From Sphingobacteriales bacterium (GTDB lineage: Bacteria; Bacteroidota; Bacteroidia; Chitinophagales; Chitinophagaceae), in NCBI GenBank assembly GCA_004144185.1, contig SEFP01000003.1, forward strand, positions 186,001 to 250,000: 64,000 nucleotides of DNA, read 5' to 3'. A program made the translations under genes and the position numbers. The notes under the pieces are model-generated. The model saw only the letters and a program-made list of their open reading frames with translations. It had not been told where the DNA came from and searched no databases. Shown in pieces: positions 53,536 to 63,220 of the stretch; the stretch's first letter is position 1; each line of letters begins with the position of its first letter.

Positions 53536-54669
53536 ATGACCCGGATCTATTTTGACAACGCTGCCACCACTGCCCTAGACCCTGAAGTGCTGGAGGCTAT
53601 GATGCCTTACCTAACGGAAAAATTCGGCAATCCCTCTTCGGTGTACTCATACGGTCGGGAAGCCAAGATGGGTATTGAAGCAGCGCGCAAGAATGTAGCC
53701 AAACTGTTGGGCTGCAAACCCGGTGAAATTTTCTTTACCTCCGGCGGTACTGAAAGCTCCAACGCTGCGATCGTAGCGGCCGTGCGCGACCTGGGTTGCA
53801 AGCGTATCATTACCTCTCCGCTGGAACATCATGCTACCCTGCATGCCACCGAGGCTATTGCCAAAGAGCGTGGATTGACCCTGGAACACGTGCGTGTACT
53901 TCCGGATGGGCATCTGGACCTGGAACATCTGGAAACGTTGCTGGCGGGGTCTCCGGAAAAAGCGCTGGTTACCTTGATGCACGCCAACAATGAAATCGGC
54001 AATCTGCTCAACGTCGAAAAAGTAGGTGATCTGTGCGAGCAATACGGCGCGGTGTTTCACTGCGACATGGTGCAGACAATTGGTCACTATCCAATTGATT
54101 TCAGCAAACTCAAAATGCATTTCGCCTCCGGTGCCGGTCATAAATTTCACGGCCCCAAAGGCGTCGGGATTAAATACGTCAGCGAAAATGTGCAGGTAAA
54201 ACCGTTTCTGCACGGTGGCTCGCAGGAACGCAACATGCGTGCCGGCACCGAAAACCTGTATGGTATTGTTGGCTTCTCCAAGGCCCTCGAACTGGCGATG
54301 GCTCGCTACGAGTCGGACGCACAGCAGATCCGTTCGTTGCGGGATTATATGTGCGAACAACTCCAAAAAGAAATTCCGCAGATCAGCTGCAATGGTGATG
54401 GCGGCGACCAGCGGCTATACACCGTGCTGAACGTATCGTTTCCAAAGACCGATAAATCTGAAATGCTGTTGTTTGCACTCGATATGGCCGGTGTCTGTGT
54501 GAGCGGCGGTTCGGCCTGTAGCAGTGGTGCATCCTCCGTCAGCCATGTAATCAAAGCCCTTCACAACGGACAGTCGGAATCGATGGTACCGGTGCGGTTC
54601 TCGTTTTGCCGCCACAACACCAAAGCAGAAGTCGACGCCGTGATCGAAAAGCTGAAAGGATTGCTGTAA
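53536..54669 (+). CDS. Cysteine desulfurase (NifS/IscS family)
   Basis: About 377 residues from the ATG at 53536 (MTRIYFDNAATTALDPEV). It is a PLP enzyme: Lys203 in GAGHKFHGPKG binds PLP, and the catalytic Cys328 lies in GGSACSSGASSVSHV. It converts cysteine to alanine and donates sulfur for Fe-S clusters or tRNA thiolation. No iscU, iscR or mnmA is adjacent, so the recipient cannot be assigned. Ends at terminator 54700-54744. Confidence 0.93.
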   Translation: MTRIYFDNAATTALDPEVLEAMMPYLTEKFGNPSSVYSYGREAKMGIEAARKNVAKLLGCKPGEIFFTSGGTESSNAAIVAAVRDLGCKRIITSPLEHHATLHATEAIAKERGLTLEHVRVLPDGHLDLEHLETLLAGSPEKALVTLMHANNEIGNLLNVEKVGDLCEQYGAVFHCDMVQTIGHYPIDFSKLKMHFASGAGHKFHGPKGVGIKYVSENVQVKPFLHGGSQERNMRAGTENLYGIVGFSKALELAMARYESDAQQIRSLRDYMCEQLQKEIPQISCNGDGGDQRLYTVLNVSFPKTDKSEMLLFALDMAGVCVSGGSACSSGASSVSHVIKALHNGQSESMVPVRFSFCRHNTKAEVDAVIEKLKGLL

Positions 54670-54699
54670 ATCAGCTTCCGGAACGCTTACTTTATATTT

Positions 54700-54744
54700 A
54701 AGCCCCTTCGTCAACGGAGCTTTTCCGGTAACGAAGGGGCTTTT
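54700..54744 (+). terminator. Rho-independent terminator of the cysteine desulfurase gene
   Basis: A 12-bp perfect stem (54700-54711 with 54731-54742) and 19-base loop with T residues after it; the convergent dapB gene ends at 54782. Confidence 0.8.
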
Positions 54745-54781
54745 GTTATGGACCGGATTCAATCCGGTTCCGGAATGAAGA

Positions 54782-55498
54782 TTAGCTATTCAGGACATCC
54801 TGCATTGTAAAGACGCCTTTTTTACCGGCCAGAAACTCGGCCGCCAGTACCGCGCCCAACGCAAAGCCGTCGCGGCTGTGAGCCGTGTGCGCAATTTCAA
54901 TGGTATCAATGGCCGAGGTGTAGCGGACCTGGTGCGTACCCGGAATGCCTTCGATCCGGAGCGCTTCCACCGGAATGGAGCCTGCTTTAGAATCAGTGCC
55001 CAGATGCCAGTTTTGATAGGTATCCGTTTCGTTCAAAATGCCTTCGGTGAGGGTTACCGCCGTGCCACTCGGCGCATCTTTCTTCTCGGTATGGTGGGTT
55101 TCCGAAACCTTCAGTGCATATTCCGGATGCGTAGCCATCAACTGCGCCAGCTTCTGGTTGAGCAGAAAAAACAGTTGTACGCCGATGCTAAAATTAGAGC
55201 TTTGAAGCATGGTTCCACCCACACGGTTGCACACGGCTTGAACCTCCGGAATGCGGGCATTCCATCCGGTGCTTCCGGAAACGACCGGAACGTTTTTCTC
55301 CAGGCACGTCAGCGCATTTTCAGCGGCGGCATCCGGACCGGTAAACTCGATAGCGACATCAGCGGCTGCAAATTCCGGAGCCTCGAAAGCTGCGCGGTTC
55401 TCCGCCGTAATCCGGGTCGTGATCTGATGACCGCGGCTCAGCGCGAGCCGTTCAATGGCCTGGCCCATTTTACCGTAGCCGATGAGTGCAATATTCAT
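54782..55498 (-). CDS. dapB: 4-hydroxy-tetrahydrodipicolinate reductase
   Basis: A 238-residue DapB. NAD(P)-binding GYGKMGQAI at the start, EFTGPDAAAENALTCLE, and the catalytic loop SETHHTEKKDAPSGTA (His135, His136, Lys139). It makes tetrahydrodipicolinate on the lysine/diaminopimelate path, feeding peptidoglycan. It lies 36 bases downstream of the prenyltransferase gene on the same strand; the shared transcript need not mean a shared pathway. Confidence 0.95.
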   Translation of the reverse strand: MNIALIGYGKMGQAIERLALSRGHQITTRITAENRAAFEAPEFAAADVAIEFTGPDAAAENALTCLEKNVPVVSGSTGWNARIPEVQAVCNRVGGTMLQSSNFSIGVQLFFLLNQKLAQLMATHPEYALKVSETHHTEKKDAPSGTAVTLTEGILNETDTYQNWHLGTDSKAGSIPVEALRIEGIPGTHQVRYTSAIDTIEIAHTAHSRDGFALGAVLAAEFLAGKKGVFTMQDVLNS

Positions 55499-55534
55499 AC
55501 AGAGAGAGATTAAGAAGCCAAAAGCGAACCTGAC

Positions 55535-56386
55535 TTATGATAAGAGCAGTGCGCCAATGGTTCCAACGGCAAACAGCACTGAAGCAATGCCATTGGTTGT
55601 ACCAAAAGCCAGATTGACACGGGATAAATCTGCAGGCGAAACAATGCTGTGCTGATAGAGCAATAGGCCTATGAACACGGCTGCAGCAGCCCAGTACAGC
55701 GGATGCAGTTGCCCGTAGATACCGACCGTGATGATGAGGGCAGCGGCACAAGCATGCAGCAACCGGGAGACCAGCAACGCGTTTCGGCCACCCAGCGCTT
55801 CCGGAATCGAATGCAGCCCCTGCGCCCGGTCGAAGGCTTCATCCTGCAATGCATAAATAATATCGAAACCAGCGACCCAGCAAAAGACCGCTCCGGAAAG
55901 CAGTACCGGCAGCGTGGCAAACTCACCTGTAACGGCGAGGTACGCCCCAATCGGCGCCAGGGCTAACCCTACGCCCAGCACCAGGTGGCAGAGCGGTGTG
56001 AAGAGCTTGGTGTAGCTGTAAAACAGGATCACGGCCAAGGCTACAAACGACAACGCAAAACACAATGGGTTAATAGCCCAGGTTGTGGCTATAAACAGCA
56101 CACTGCTACTGATCGTAAACAGCAGCGCGTTGCGCGGCGAGATCTGTCCGGCCGGAATCTCACGGGTGGCGGTCCGGGGATTGAGCGCATCAAACCGGCG
56201 ATCCAGATAGCGGTTAAACGCCATCGCTGCGCTGCGGGCAAACACCATGCACAGCACCACGGCAATCAGCTTTTGCAACGACAGTCCGCTACCGGTGGCT
56301 TTTACAGCCAGGCTAAATCCGACGGCAGCAAACGGCAGCGCAAAAATGGTATGGCTGAACTTAATCAGCGACAGATACTTTTTCAT
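55535..56386 (-). CDS. UbiA-family prenyltransferase (MqnP-like)
   Basis: A 283-residue integral membrane protein with about nine helices. Two Asp-rich prenyl-diphosphate motifs are seen: NRYLDRRFDALNPRT (N-x3-D-x3-D) and DEAFDRAQGLHSIPEALG. The sequence RTATREIPAG is typical of the MqnP/UbiA-like subgroup that prenylates 1,4-dihydroxy-6-naphthoate in the futalosine menaquinone route. That assignment is inferred; 4-hydroxybenzoate prenyltransferase is the generic alternative. It is upstream of dapB. Confidence 0.87.
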   Translation of the reverse strand: MKKYLSLIKFSHTIFALPFAAVGFSLAVKATGSGLSLQKLIAVVLCMVFARSAAMAFNRYLDRRFDALNPRTATREIPAGQISPRNALLFTISSSVLFIATTWAINPLCFALSFVALAVILFYSYTKLFTPLCHLVLGVGLALAPIGAYLAVTGEFATLPVLLSGAVFCWVAGFDIIYALQDEAFDRAQGLHSIPEALGGRNALLVSRLLHACAAALIITVGIYGQLHPLYWAAAAVFIGLLLYQHSIVSPADLSRVNLAFGTTNGIASVLFAVGTIGALLLS

Positions 56387-56500
56387 CTGAAAGGAGAAAA
56401 CTGTATTAGGTACTAGGTACTATGGATCAAGTATTAGGTATCAGGTGTTGAGTTCTTTATTACTTTGTACTTTCTACCTTGTACCTGCTACTTACACGGG

Positions 56501-56998
56501 TTAATTTGAATCCGGGGTTACGTCGGCATCGAATGATAATTGCATCCGCGGCTCCTGTGCATTGCTGTGTACAAAAACGGTTTTTTCCTGAAAGCCACCG
56601 CGGTTGGTACTGTTGAACGCCAACGTGATCTCGCCGGTCTCGCCCGGTGCTACCGGTGCCGTCGGAAACGACGGAGCGGTACAGCCGCAACTGGCATCCA
56701 CCTTGGTGATGAGCAGCGGCTGGGTGCCCACGTTCTTAAACGTATACACATGCTGCACCTTATCACCATTCCGCACTTTCCCGAACGAATGGTGCGTTTC
56801 CTCAAACTTGATTTGTGTGGCCGGCATTCCAGCCGGTGCTTTTGCAGGGATATTAACTGCTGCTGCGTTGCCGATGCCGTATTTGTTGACCAGCGCGGTC
56901 TGGCTGATGCCCGATACTTCAATCACCGCAATGACGAACAGCGATAAGGCTGCCAGCGCCAGCAATACGGTGTGAAGTGGATTTGGTTTCTTCATCAT
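56501..56998 (-). CDS. DUF1573-domain exported protein
   Basis: About 165 residues from the ATG at 56998 (MMKKPNPLHTV). A single N-terminal hydrophobic helix (about 10-27) anchors or exports it. DUF1573 region about 65-160: HHSFGKVRNGDKVQHVYTFK, NVGTQPLLITKVDASCGCTA, APGETGEITLAFNSTNR. It is a small immunoglobulin-like periplasmic domain with the characteristic CGC pair. DUF1573 function is unknown. Close to pepT (17 bases), so probably co-transcribed downstream of it. Confidence 0.82.
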   Translation of the reverse strand: MMKKPNPLHTVLLALAALSLFVIAVIEVSGISQTALVNKYGIGNAAAVNIPAKAPAGMPATQIKFEETHHSFGKVRNGDKVQHVYTFKNVGTQPLLITKVDASCGCTAPSFPTAPVAPGETGEITLAFNSTNRGGFQEKTVFVHSNAQEPRMQLSFDADVTPDSN

Positions 56999-57015
56999 AA
57001 GGTTGGTTTTTAAAT

Positions 57016-58284
57016 TCAATCGACTCTGTTTTCTTTCGCTCCTTCTGCTACCAACTGTGCCAGGTGTACGCAGACTTCCACGGCTTTCTGCATATCCTGT
57101 ACGCTGACATATTCCTGCCGGGAGTGAATACCCATTTCGCCAGTAAAAATATTCGGACACGGCAGCCCCATAAACGACAGCCGGCTGCCATCGGTTCCAC
57201 CCCGTACGTTCATCCGCACCGGTTCCAGGCCGGCTTTGCGATACGCCGCTTCGGCATAGTTCATCACCTGCGGTTGCTCGTCCAGAATGGTTTTCATGTT
57301 GCGGTACTGCTCCTGCACCTTAAAATCGGCGGTGCAGCCCGGAAACGCCTGCAGACTTTCGGACAGGATTTGTTGGAGCCGCGCTTCATGAACTGCCAGT
57401 TGAGCCGTATCGAAATCGCGGATGATAAAGCTGACGGTTGCTGTTTCGATGCTTCCGGAAATGCCGGTTGCATGGACAAAGCCTTCATAACCTTCCGTGG
57501 TTTCCGGACTCCAGCGGTCGCGGGGCAACGCGTCTACAAAATGAGCGGCGGCTTTAATCGCGCTGACCAGTTTGTCTTTGGCATAACCCGGATGTGCCGA
57601 AACGCCATGAATGGTTACAGTTACGGCATCAGCCGAAAAGGTTTCGCCTTCCAGGTAGCCGCGCTCCCCGCCATCGAGGGTATAGCCAAAATCGGCGGCC
57701 AGCTTTTCCATATCGACAGCCGCTACGCCCCGCCCGATTTCTTCATCCGGCGTAAACAGAATCCGGATGCGACAGCGCTTGTGTTCGGGATGGGCCATCA
57801 GATACGCGGCGGCATCCATAATCACGGCCACACCGGCTTTGTCATCGGCACCGAGCAGCGTCTTTCCGGAAGCAGTGATCAGATCGTCGCCAATTCGCTC
57901 CTTCAGGTATGGATGATTCTGGGTGGTGATCACAACCGTCGGATCATCCGGCAATGTCAGCTCCTGTCCCTGGTAATTTTTATGCAAAATCGGTTTTACG
58001 TTGGTACCGCTGCTGTCGGGCGAGGTATCTACGTGGGCACACAGGCAGATCACAGGTGCATCGACGTCCTCACTTTCCGGAATGGTGGCATAGACATAAC
58101 CATGCTCGTCCAGCGCAGCGTCTGCAATACCCAGTGCTTTCAGTTCGGCTACCAGTACCCGGCTTAAGTCTTTTTGCTTTTCGGTAGACGGCTGGCTTTC
58201 GGAAGCCGGATCGCTTTGGGTGTCGATTTGCACGTAGCGCATCAGCCGCTCCGCAGCCGTAAAGTCGTAGTTGGGTAAAGCCAT
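57016..58284 (-). CDS. pepT: Peptidase T (tripeptidase)
   Basis: About 422 residues from the ATG at 58284 (MALPNYDFTAAERLMRY); an earlier start is not needed. M20-family zinc sites: CAHVDTSPDSSG, LLGADDKAGVAVIMDAAAYL and FTPDEEIGRG. The length is close to PepT (about 410). It removes the N-terminal residue of tripeptides in the cytoplasm. Divergent from marC, 56 bases apart; DUF1573 lies downstream. Confidence 0.93.
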   Translation of the reverse strand: MALPNYDFTAAERLMRYVQIDTQSDPASESQPSTEKQKDLSRVLVAELKALGIADAALDEHGYVYATIPESEDVDAPVICLCAHVDTSPDSSGTNVKPILHKNYQGQELTLPDDPTVVITTQNHPYLKERIGDDLITASGKTLLGADDKAGVAVIMDAAAYLMAHPEHKRCRIRILFTPDEEIGRGVAAVDMEKLAADFGYTLDGGERGYLEGETFSADAVTVTIHGVSAHPGYAKDKLVSAIKAAAHFVDALPRDRWSPETTEGYEGFVHATGISGSIETATVSFIIRDFDTAQLAVHEARLQQILSESLQAFPGCTADFKVQEQYRNMKTILDEQPQVMNYAEAAYRKAGLEPVRMNVRGGTDGSRLSFMGLPCPNIFTGEMGIHSRQEYVSVQDMQKAVEVCVHLAQLVAEGAKENRVD

Positions 58285-58340
58285 CAGTTGAAATTGAAGA
58301 ACCGCAAATTTACGGTCTTCTCCAGCGCTATTTTTGCAGG

Positions 58341-58922
58341 ATGGATGGCCTCGAACATATAGCGCTCGCTCCACTACTGACGGTGACCCTCACCCTGCTG
58401 GCCGTAATCGATATTTTAGGATCGGTACCGATTCTGCTGTCGCTCAAAAGCAAGATGGGCGATATCCATGCGGGTACCGCGACATTGGTGTCGGGGATGC
58501 TGATGATTTTGTTTCTGGTAGTCGGCGAAAAGCTGCTGTCGTTTATGGGAATCGACGTCAGCTCCTTTGCCATTGCCGGTTCAATCGTCATCTTCATCCT
58601 GGCACTGGAGATGGTGCTCGGCCACGATTTGTTTCGGGCCGATACCTCGACCCGTTCTGGCAATATTGTTCCGATTGCCTTTCCGATTATTGCCGGTAGC
58701 GGTACCCTAACGACGATCATGTCGTTTCGGGCTACGGTGCATGTCTATAATATTATTCTGGGCATTCTGATCAACCTGTTGATCGTTTTTATCGCCCTTA
58801 AATCGTTGAACACGCTGGAGCGCTGGCTGGGACCGAATGGGATTGCCGTGGTCCGGAAGTTTTTCGGGGTGATTCTGCTGGCGATTGCCGTTAAGATTTT
58901 CCGGACTAATATCGGCATTTAG
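58341..58922 (+). CDS. MarC-family integral membrane protein
   Basis: A 193-residue protein with six hydrophobic helices and the conserved MarC segments: LLAVIDILGSVPILLSL, GSIVIFILALEMVLG, IVPIAFPIIAGSGTLTTIM. Length is usual. MarC was named after the multiple-antibiotic-resistance locus but its function is unsettled; no marker of transport substrate is seen. Single gene, divergent from pepT. Confidence 0.88.
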   Translation: MDGLEHIALAPLLTVTLTLLAVIDILGSVPILLSLKSKMGDIHAGTATLVSGMLMILFLVVGEKLLSFMGIDVSSFAIAGSIVIFILALEMVLGHDLFRADTSTRSGNIVPIAFPIIAGSGTLTTIMSFRATVHVYNIILGILINLLIVFIALKSLNTLERWLGPNGIAVVRKFFGVILLAIAVKIFRTNIGI

Positions 58923-58934
58923 AACCCGCCCTGC

Positions 58935-59405
58935 TTACTGCAACTGGGCCAGTTCGACTACGTAACCGCCATTGTCTTTATAGGCGATAAACCGGTACAC
59001 CATATACATCCGGTAGGCATCGGCCTGCCAGAGACCCAGAATCCGGCGGTTGTTGGTATTGACGAAATAATAGGGCGCGTTCACAGATTGCGAGCGTCCG
59101 GTACTGGCTGCCAGCACCGTATCACCAGCAGGATACTGCTTCATCTCCAGCAGGCTGGTCGGGGAAAAATTAAGCGAGTACGTCGGTCCGGCATCCGGTT
59201 CGGCCCGGCGCATCAGATCGGCACGGCTAAACAACGTCAGCGACTGGGTGCCTTTGGTCAGGATATTTCCGTGCGTATACCAAACGCGGCCGGTGCCGGG
59301 ATTGGCCATAATCTCTTCATTAATTGTGACTACTTTTTTAGAAGACTTACAGGCCGCAAAAAGAGTCAGCAACAGCAGAAATAACGTTGTTTTCTGGATA
59401 CGCAT
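58935..59405 (-). CDS. Small putative lipoprotein
   Basis: A 156-residue protein with a lipoprotein signal: hydrophobic segment, LFAACKSS, Cys at about 19, followed by SKK. The rest is beta-rich (RILGLWQADAYRMYMVYRFI, KDNGGYVVELAQLQ). Family not recognised; common type of small Bacteroidota envelope lipoprotein. It is convergent with marC (12 bases between ends), so transcription may overlap. Confidence 0.65.
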   Translation of the reverse strand: MRIQKTTLFLLLLTLFAACKSSKKVVTINEEIMANPGTGRVWYTHGNILTKGTQSLTLFSRADLMRRAEPDAGPTYSLNFSPTSLLEMKQYPAGDTVLAASTGRSQSVNAPYYFVNTNNRRILGLWQADAYRMYMVYRFIAYKDNGGYVVELAQLQ

Positions 59406-59544
59406 CAGTGTTTTTATTTAACAAGAAAGTTTCATTACTATAATCTTGCCAAGGATACATCCGGTCTGATTTTTATGTCGGCAACCCAATCCCGACCGTT
59501 TCCGGAAGCATTCATTCCTGACATCCATTAACCCTCTCTTCGTT

Positions 59545-60039
59545 ATGAAATTCATTTTCGCTCCGTTGGCAGCCCTGCCGTTGTTTTCTATGGTCGTCGC
59601 CTGCAATCCGCCGGAAGCCGACCATGCACCGGGTACCGCAGCCGTCGCTAATCCCCCGGTTGCAGTTTCTCAGGAAGCCACCCTACCCGGCACCATGTGC
59701 TTTTTGAACGTTGAAGGCCGGGATACATCCCATATCCAGCTGACGATTACCGGCAGCCAGATTTCCGGAAACTACGACTGGCTGCCCTACGAAAAAGACG
59801 CACGCCGGGGAACGCTCAAAGGCACGATGGAAGGCAGCGGTGCCGAACAGAAAGTACGGGGAACCTGGAGCTATATGCAGGAAGGCATGAACCAGGAACT
59901 TCCGTTTGAAGCCATGCTCACCCGCGAAACACTGCGTCAACGGGACTACGAGTCTGATGCAGCCACCGGTCAGGAGAAACTTTCGGCTGCCGCTACCTAT
60001 CCGGTGGTATTCAACGCTGTTGCATGTGCAGGTAACTAA
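59545..60039 (+). CDS. Small putative lipoprotein with beta-barrel-like domain
   Basis: A 164-residue protein. Lipoprotein signal: FAPLAALPLFSMVVAC with Cys at 20. A Pro/Ala linker is followed by a beta region (TMCFLNVEGRDTSHIQLTI, TGSQISGNYDWLPYEKDARR) that resembles the small lipocalin-like/NigD-like exported beta proteins. Two Cys remain near the ends. Function unknown. Ends before the strong palindromic terminator 60054-60102. Confidence 0.65.
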   Translation: MKFIFAPLAALPLFSMVVACNPPEADHAPGTAAVANPPVAVSQEATLPGTMCFLNVEGRDTSHIQLTITGSQISGNYDWLPYEKDARRGTLKGTMEGSGAEQKVRGTWSYMQEGMNQELPFEAMLTRETLRQRDYESDAATGQEKLSAAATYPVVFNAVACAGN

Positions 60040-60053
60040 AACCTCTTTCCTAT

Positions 60054-60102
60054 ATATAAAATTCCGGAAGCCTCCAGTTAAGAGCCTTCCGGAATTTTAT
60101 AT
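60054..60102. terminator. Bidirectional terminator with TTCCGGAA in both arms
   Basis: A perfect 17-bp stem (60054-60070 with 60086-60102) and 15-base loop with AT-rich flanks, between the convergent lipoprotein and clpB genes. Each arm carries one TTCCGGAA. Confidence 0.85.
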
Positions 60103-60117
60103 TTCAGCTGTGTTTTC

Positions 60118-62733
60118 TTACGCTGTTTGCGGGGCTTCGTTTCGGACCACCACCATACCGTCAAAGACATCGACCAGCACGGGCTTAGCCTTGTCAATCG
60201 CACCGGCAATAATCTTTTTCGACAGCAGGTTGATGATGTCTTTCTGGATCAGCCTTTTTAGTGGACGGGCACCGAATTGCGGATCGTAGCCGCGCTGACT
60301 GAGATACTCCAGTGCATAATTCGTGAATTGCAGATCGATTCCCTGTGCTTCCAGCATCCCCCGCAGCCCTTCCAGTTGAATCCGGATAATACCTTGCAGC
60401 TCTTTGGGTTGCAGCGGACGGAACATCACGATGTCATCAATCCGGTTCAGAAATTCCGGACGCATGGTTTGCTTCAGCAGATCGATGACACCCTCTTTCG
60501 CGATTTCGGCGACATCGTCCAGGTTTTTACCGGTGCTCTGCTCAAAAGCATCCTGAATGAGGTGCGATCCGGTATTGCTCGTCATGATGATGATGGTATT
60601 CTTGAAGTTCACCACCCGGCCTTTGTTATCGGTGAGGCGACCATCATCGAGCACCTGCAACAGGATATTGAACACATCCGGATGCGCTTTCTCGATTTCG
60701 TCGAGCAACACCACGCTGTATGGTTTGCGGCGAACGGCTTCGGTCAGCTGTCCGCCTTCTTCGTAACCCACATAGCCCGGAGAGGCGCCGACCAGCCGGC
60801 TTACGCTGTGTTTCTCCATGTACTCGCTCATGTCGATCCGGGTCATCATGTGCTCGTCATCAAACAACACTTCGGCCAAGGCTTTAGCCAGTTCGGTTTT
60901 ACCCACGCCGGTGGTTCCGAGGAAAATAAAGGATCCGATCGGTCTGCGCGGGTCGTTGAGACCGGCCCGGTTCCGGCGGATGGCATCACTGACCGCAGTA
61001 ATCGCTTCGTTTTGACCCACGACGCGCTTGTGCAGTTCGTCTTCCAGGTTCAGCAGTCGCTCGCGTTCGCTCTGCATCATACGCTGCACCGGAATGCCGG
61101 TAGACTTGGCGACGCTTTCGGCGATGTCTTCGGCATCTACATCTTCCTTGGTCAGGCGGCGCTGGTCGGCTCCCAGTGCGTTGAGTTGATCGTTGAGGTC
61201 TACGACTTTCTTTTCTTCTTCCTGGATGCGGCCATAGCGGATTTCGGCTACGCGACCGTAGTCGCCTTCCCGCTCGGCTTTTTCGGCGTCCTGCTTCAAC
61301 TGCTCGATCGCTGCGTTGGCACTGTTGATCCCGTCGACCAGTTCTTTTTCTTCCAGCCACTTGGCTTTGAAGGTGTCGCGCTGGACGTTCAGCAGACTGA
61401 GGTTCTGGTTGATCGTCGTTAGCTTGGCTTCGTCGTTTTCACGCTTGATGGCTTCGCGCTCGATTTCCAGTTGCCGGATGCGGCGTTCCATCTCATCCAG
61501 TTCTTCGGGCATCGAGTTCATCTCCAGCTTCAGCTTGGCCGCACTTTCGTCGATGAGGTCAATGGCTTTATCGGGCAGAAAACGGTCGGTGATGTACCGG
61601 TCGGAGAGTTCGACCGCAGCGATGATCGCTTCGTCTTTGATGCGCACGCGGTGGTGACTTTCATACCGGTCTTTGAGTCCCCGCAAAATAGAAATGGCAT
61701 CCTCCACGCTGGGCTCATCGACCATCACGCGCTGAAAGCGGCGCTCGAGGGCTTTGTCTTTCTCAAAGTATTTCTGGTATTCAGCCAGTGTAGTAGCACC
61801 AATGGCGCGGAGTTCGCCACGGGCCAGTGCAGGCTTCAGGATATTGGCGGCATCCATGGCGCCATCGCCCCCACCCGCGCCAACCAGCGTGTGGATCTCG
61901 TCGATAAAGAGAATGATTTCGCCATCACTTTGGGCCACTTCGTTGACGACTCCTTTGAGGCGTTCTTCAAACTCGCCTTTGTATTTGGCTCCGGCAATCA
62001 GCTGACCCATGTCGAGGGCATAGATGATTTTAGTGCGCAGGTTTTCCGGAACATCGCCGTTGATGATGCGGTGCGCCAGTCCTTCGACAATAGCTGTTTT
62101 ACCGACACCCGGTTCACCCACCAGAATGGGATTGTTTTTAGAGCGGCGACTGAGGATGTGCAGGGTACGGCGGATTTCCTCGTCGCGGCCGATAACCGGA
62201 TCGAGCTTGTTTTCACGCGCCAGTTCGTTGAGGTTTTTGGCGTACCGCTCCAGCGTCTGGTACTGGGTATCGGAGGTCTGGGAGTTGACGGTGTTGCCTT
62301 TCCGAAGCTCTTTAATGGCGGCGATCAGCCCTTTCTCGGTAAGACCGGCGTCCTTGAGAATCTTGGCGGCGGCATCTGATTGCGACAGGAGACCGATCAG
62401 CAGCAGTTCGGGTGTAACAAACTCATCACCGAAGTCTTTGAGCATGGCCCCGGCTTTAAGCACGGCGTTGTTGGCTTCGCGGGACACATTCTGCGCCGGT
62501 TCGCCGGTTGTGAGCTTCGGTCCTTTGCTAATAGCTTCGGCCAGACGGCTTTGCACGGTAGCCAGATTGACGCCGTTTTTCTTCAGCAGGTAGGAAATCG
62601 GGCCTTCGGTATCTGCGAGCAGCGACTGAAGGATATGAATGGTTTCAATGGAAGGGCTTTGAGCAGCGTAGGCACTTTGCTGTGCGGCCGCTACGGCTTC
62701 CTGAGCTTTTATGGTGAAGTTGTTGAGGTTCAA
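60118..62733 (-). CDS. clpB: ATP-dependent chaperone ClpB
   Basis: An 871-residue Hsp100 disaggregase. N-terminal Clp repeats (about 1-150), first AAA+ with [16 protein letters not shown] and [12 protein letters not shown], the coiled-coil middle domain (about 400-525: [20 protein letters not shown]), second AAA+ with [17 protein letters not shown] and GAPP-type pore regions. The start is a TTG at 62733 ([11 protein letters not shown], usual ClpB N-terminus); the upstream in-frame codons reach a stop without ATG. It works with DnaK to rescue aggregated proteins after stress. Almost no TTCCGGAA inside the gene. Confidence 0.96.
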   Translation of the reverse strand: MNLNNFTIKAQEAVAAAQQSAYAAQSPSIETIHILQSLLADTEGPISYLLKKNGVNLATVQSRLAEAISKGPKLTTGEPAQNVSREANNAVLKAGAMLKDFGDEFVTPELLLIGLLSQSDAAAKILKDAGLTEKGLIAAIKELRKGNTVNSQTSDTQYQTLERYAKNLNELARENKLDPVIGRDEEIRRTLHILSRRSKNNPILVGEPGVGKTAIVEGLAHRIINGDVPENLRTKIIYALDMGQLIAGAKYKGEFEERLKGVVNEVAQSDGEIILFIDEIHTLVGAGGGDGAMDAANILKPALARGELRAIGATTLAEYQKYFEKDKALERRFQRVMVDEPSVEDAISILRGLKDRYESHHRVRIKDEAIIAAVELSDRYITDRFLPDKAIDLIDESAAKLKLEMNSMPEELDEMERRIRQLEIEREAIKRENDEAKLTTINQNLSLLNVQRDTFKAKWLEEKELVDGINSANAAIEQLKQDAEKAEREGDYGRVAEIRYGRIQEEEKKVVDLNDQLNALGADQRRLTKEDVDAEDIAESVAKSTGIPVQRMMQSERERLLNLEDELHKRVVGQNEAITAVSDAIRRNRAGLNDPRRPIGSFIFLGTTGVGKTELAKALAEVLFDDEHMMTRIDMSEYMEKHSVSRLVGASPGYVGYEEGGQLTEAVRRKPYSVVLLDEIEKAHPDVFNILLQVLDDGRLTDNKGRVVNFKNTIIIMTSNTGSHLIQDAFEQSTGKNLDDVAEIAKEGVIDLLKQTMRPEFLNRIDDIVMFRPLQPKELQGIIRIQLEGLRGMLEAQGIDLQFTNYALEYLSQRGYDPQFGARPLKRLIQKDIINLLSKKIIAGAIDKAKPVLVDVFDGMVVVRNEAPQTA

Positions 62734-63171
62734 GGCTAAAGGATTTTGCCTTCAACCCACAAAGAGTATTCCGGAAAGGATTATCTGAAAATATGTCGTA
62801 TTTATTTGATTCAAACCGACAAATCTTCCTGTTTCCGGAATTTGAAAAGCCGTTTTGGCGGTACTAACCATAACTATTCATGAATAAACATTCTTTCTCA
62901 TATTGAGTAGGATCTTATACTTTAACTATGGGAATCCTATTTCTAAATAAAAAACGTTATAATAATAAACAGTTCTGTGATGTGTAAACTTGCATAAAGA
63001 TGATCAGAAAAGTAAGGTAGATACATTTGGAAGTCACACGTTATGCTGAAATAAACCTTTTGCACCTTCAATCAACTTGATAAATGGTTATCTGACAATC
63101 ACTATTTTAAAGATGGACATATACTAACGATCTACGAAAACCCATTGAAATAATTGTAGGCTATACTGTAG
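62734..63171. other. AT-rich interval with no intact gene
   Basis: About 440 bases, clearly more AT-rich than the rest (particularly 62870-63170). Two TTCCGGAA octamers lie near the clpB end (about 62770 and 62833). From about 63055 the plus strand has a coding-like stretch (LDKWLSDNHYFKDGHILTIY), ending in a stop that one single-base shift would bypass. This could be a decayed gene, but evidence is thin. No RNA gene was recognised. Confidence 0.4.
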
Positions 63172-63220
63172 TTGGAAATTATATTGAGAGCGATGTCAAA
63201 ATCGTCGTTTTACCGTTACG

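Larger units (their letters stand above)
1306..62840. repeat. Dispersed palindromic octamer TTCCGGAA, about 100 copies
   Basis: By hand scan I counted about 104 exact copies between 1306 and 62840 in 64 kb; about one is expected by chance. About 29 fall in roughly 6.2 kb of intergenic DNA and about 75 in 57.8 kb of genes. Within genes all three codon phases occur: TTC-CGG-AA (Phe-Arg-Lys/Asn), TT-CCG-GAA (x-Pro-Glu), T-TCC-GGA-A (x-Ser-Gly-x). The octamer is therefore selected as DNA, not as a protein motif. Several copies sit inside terminator stems. Confidence 0.85.
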
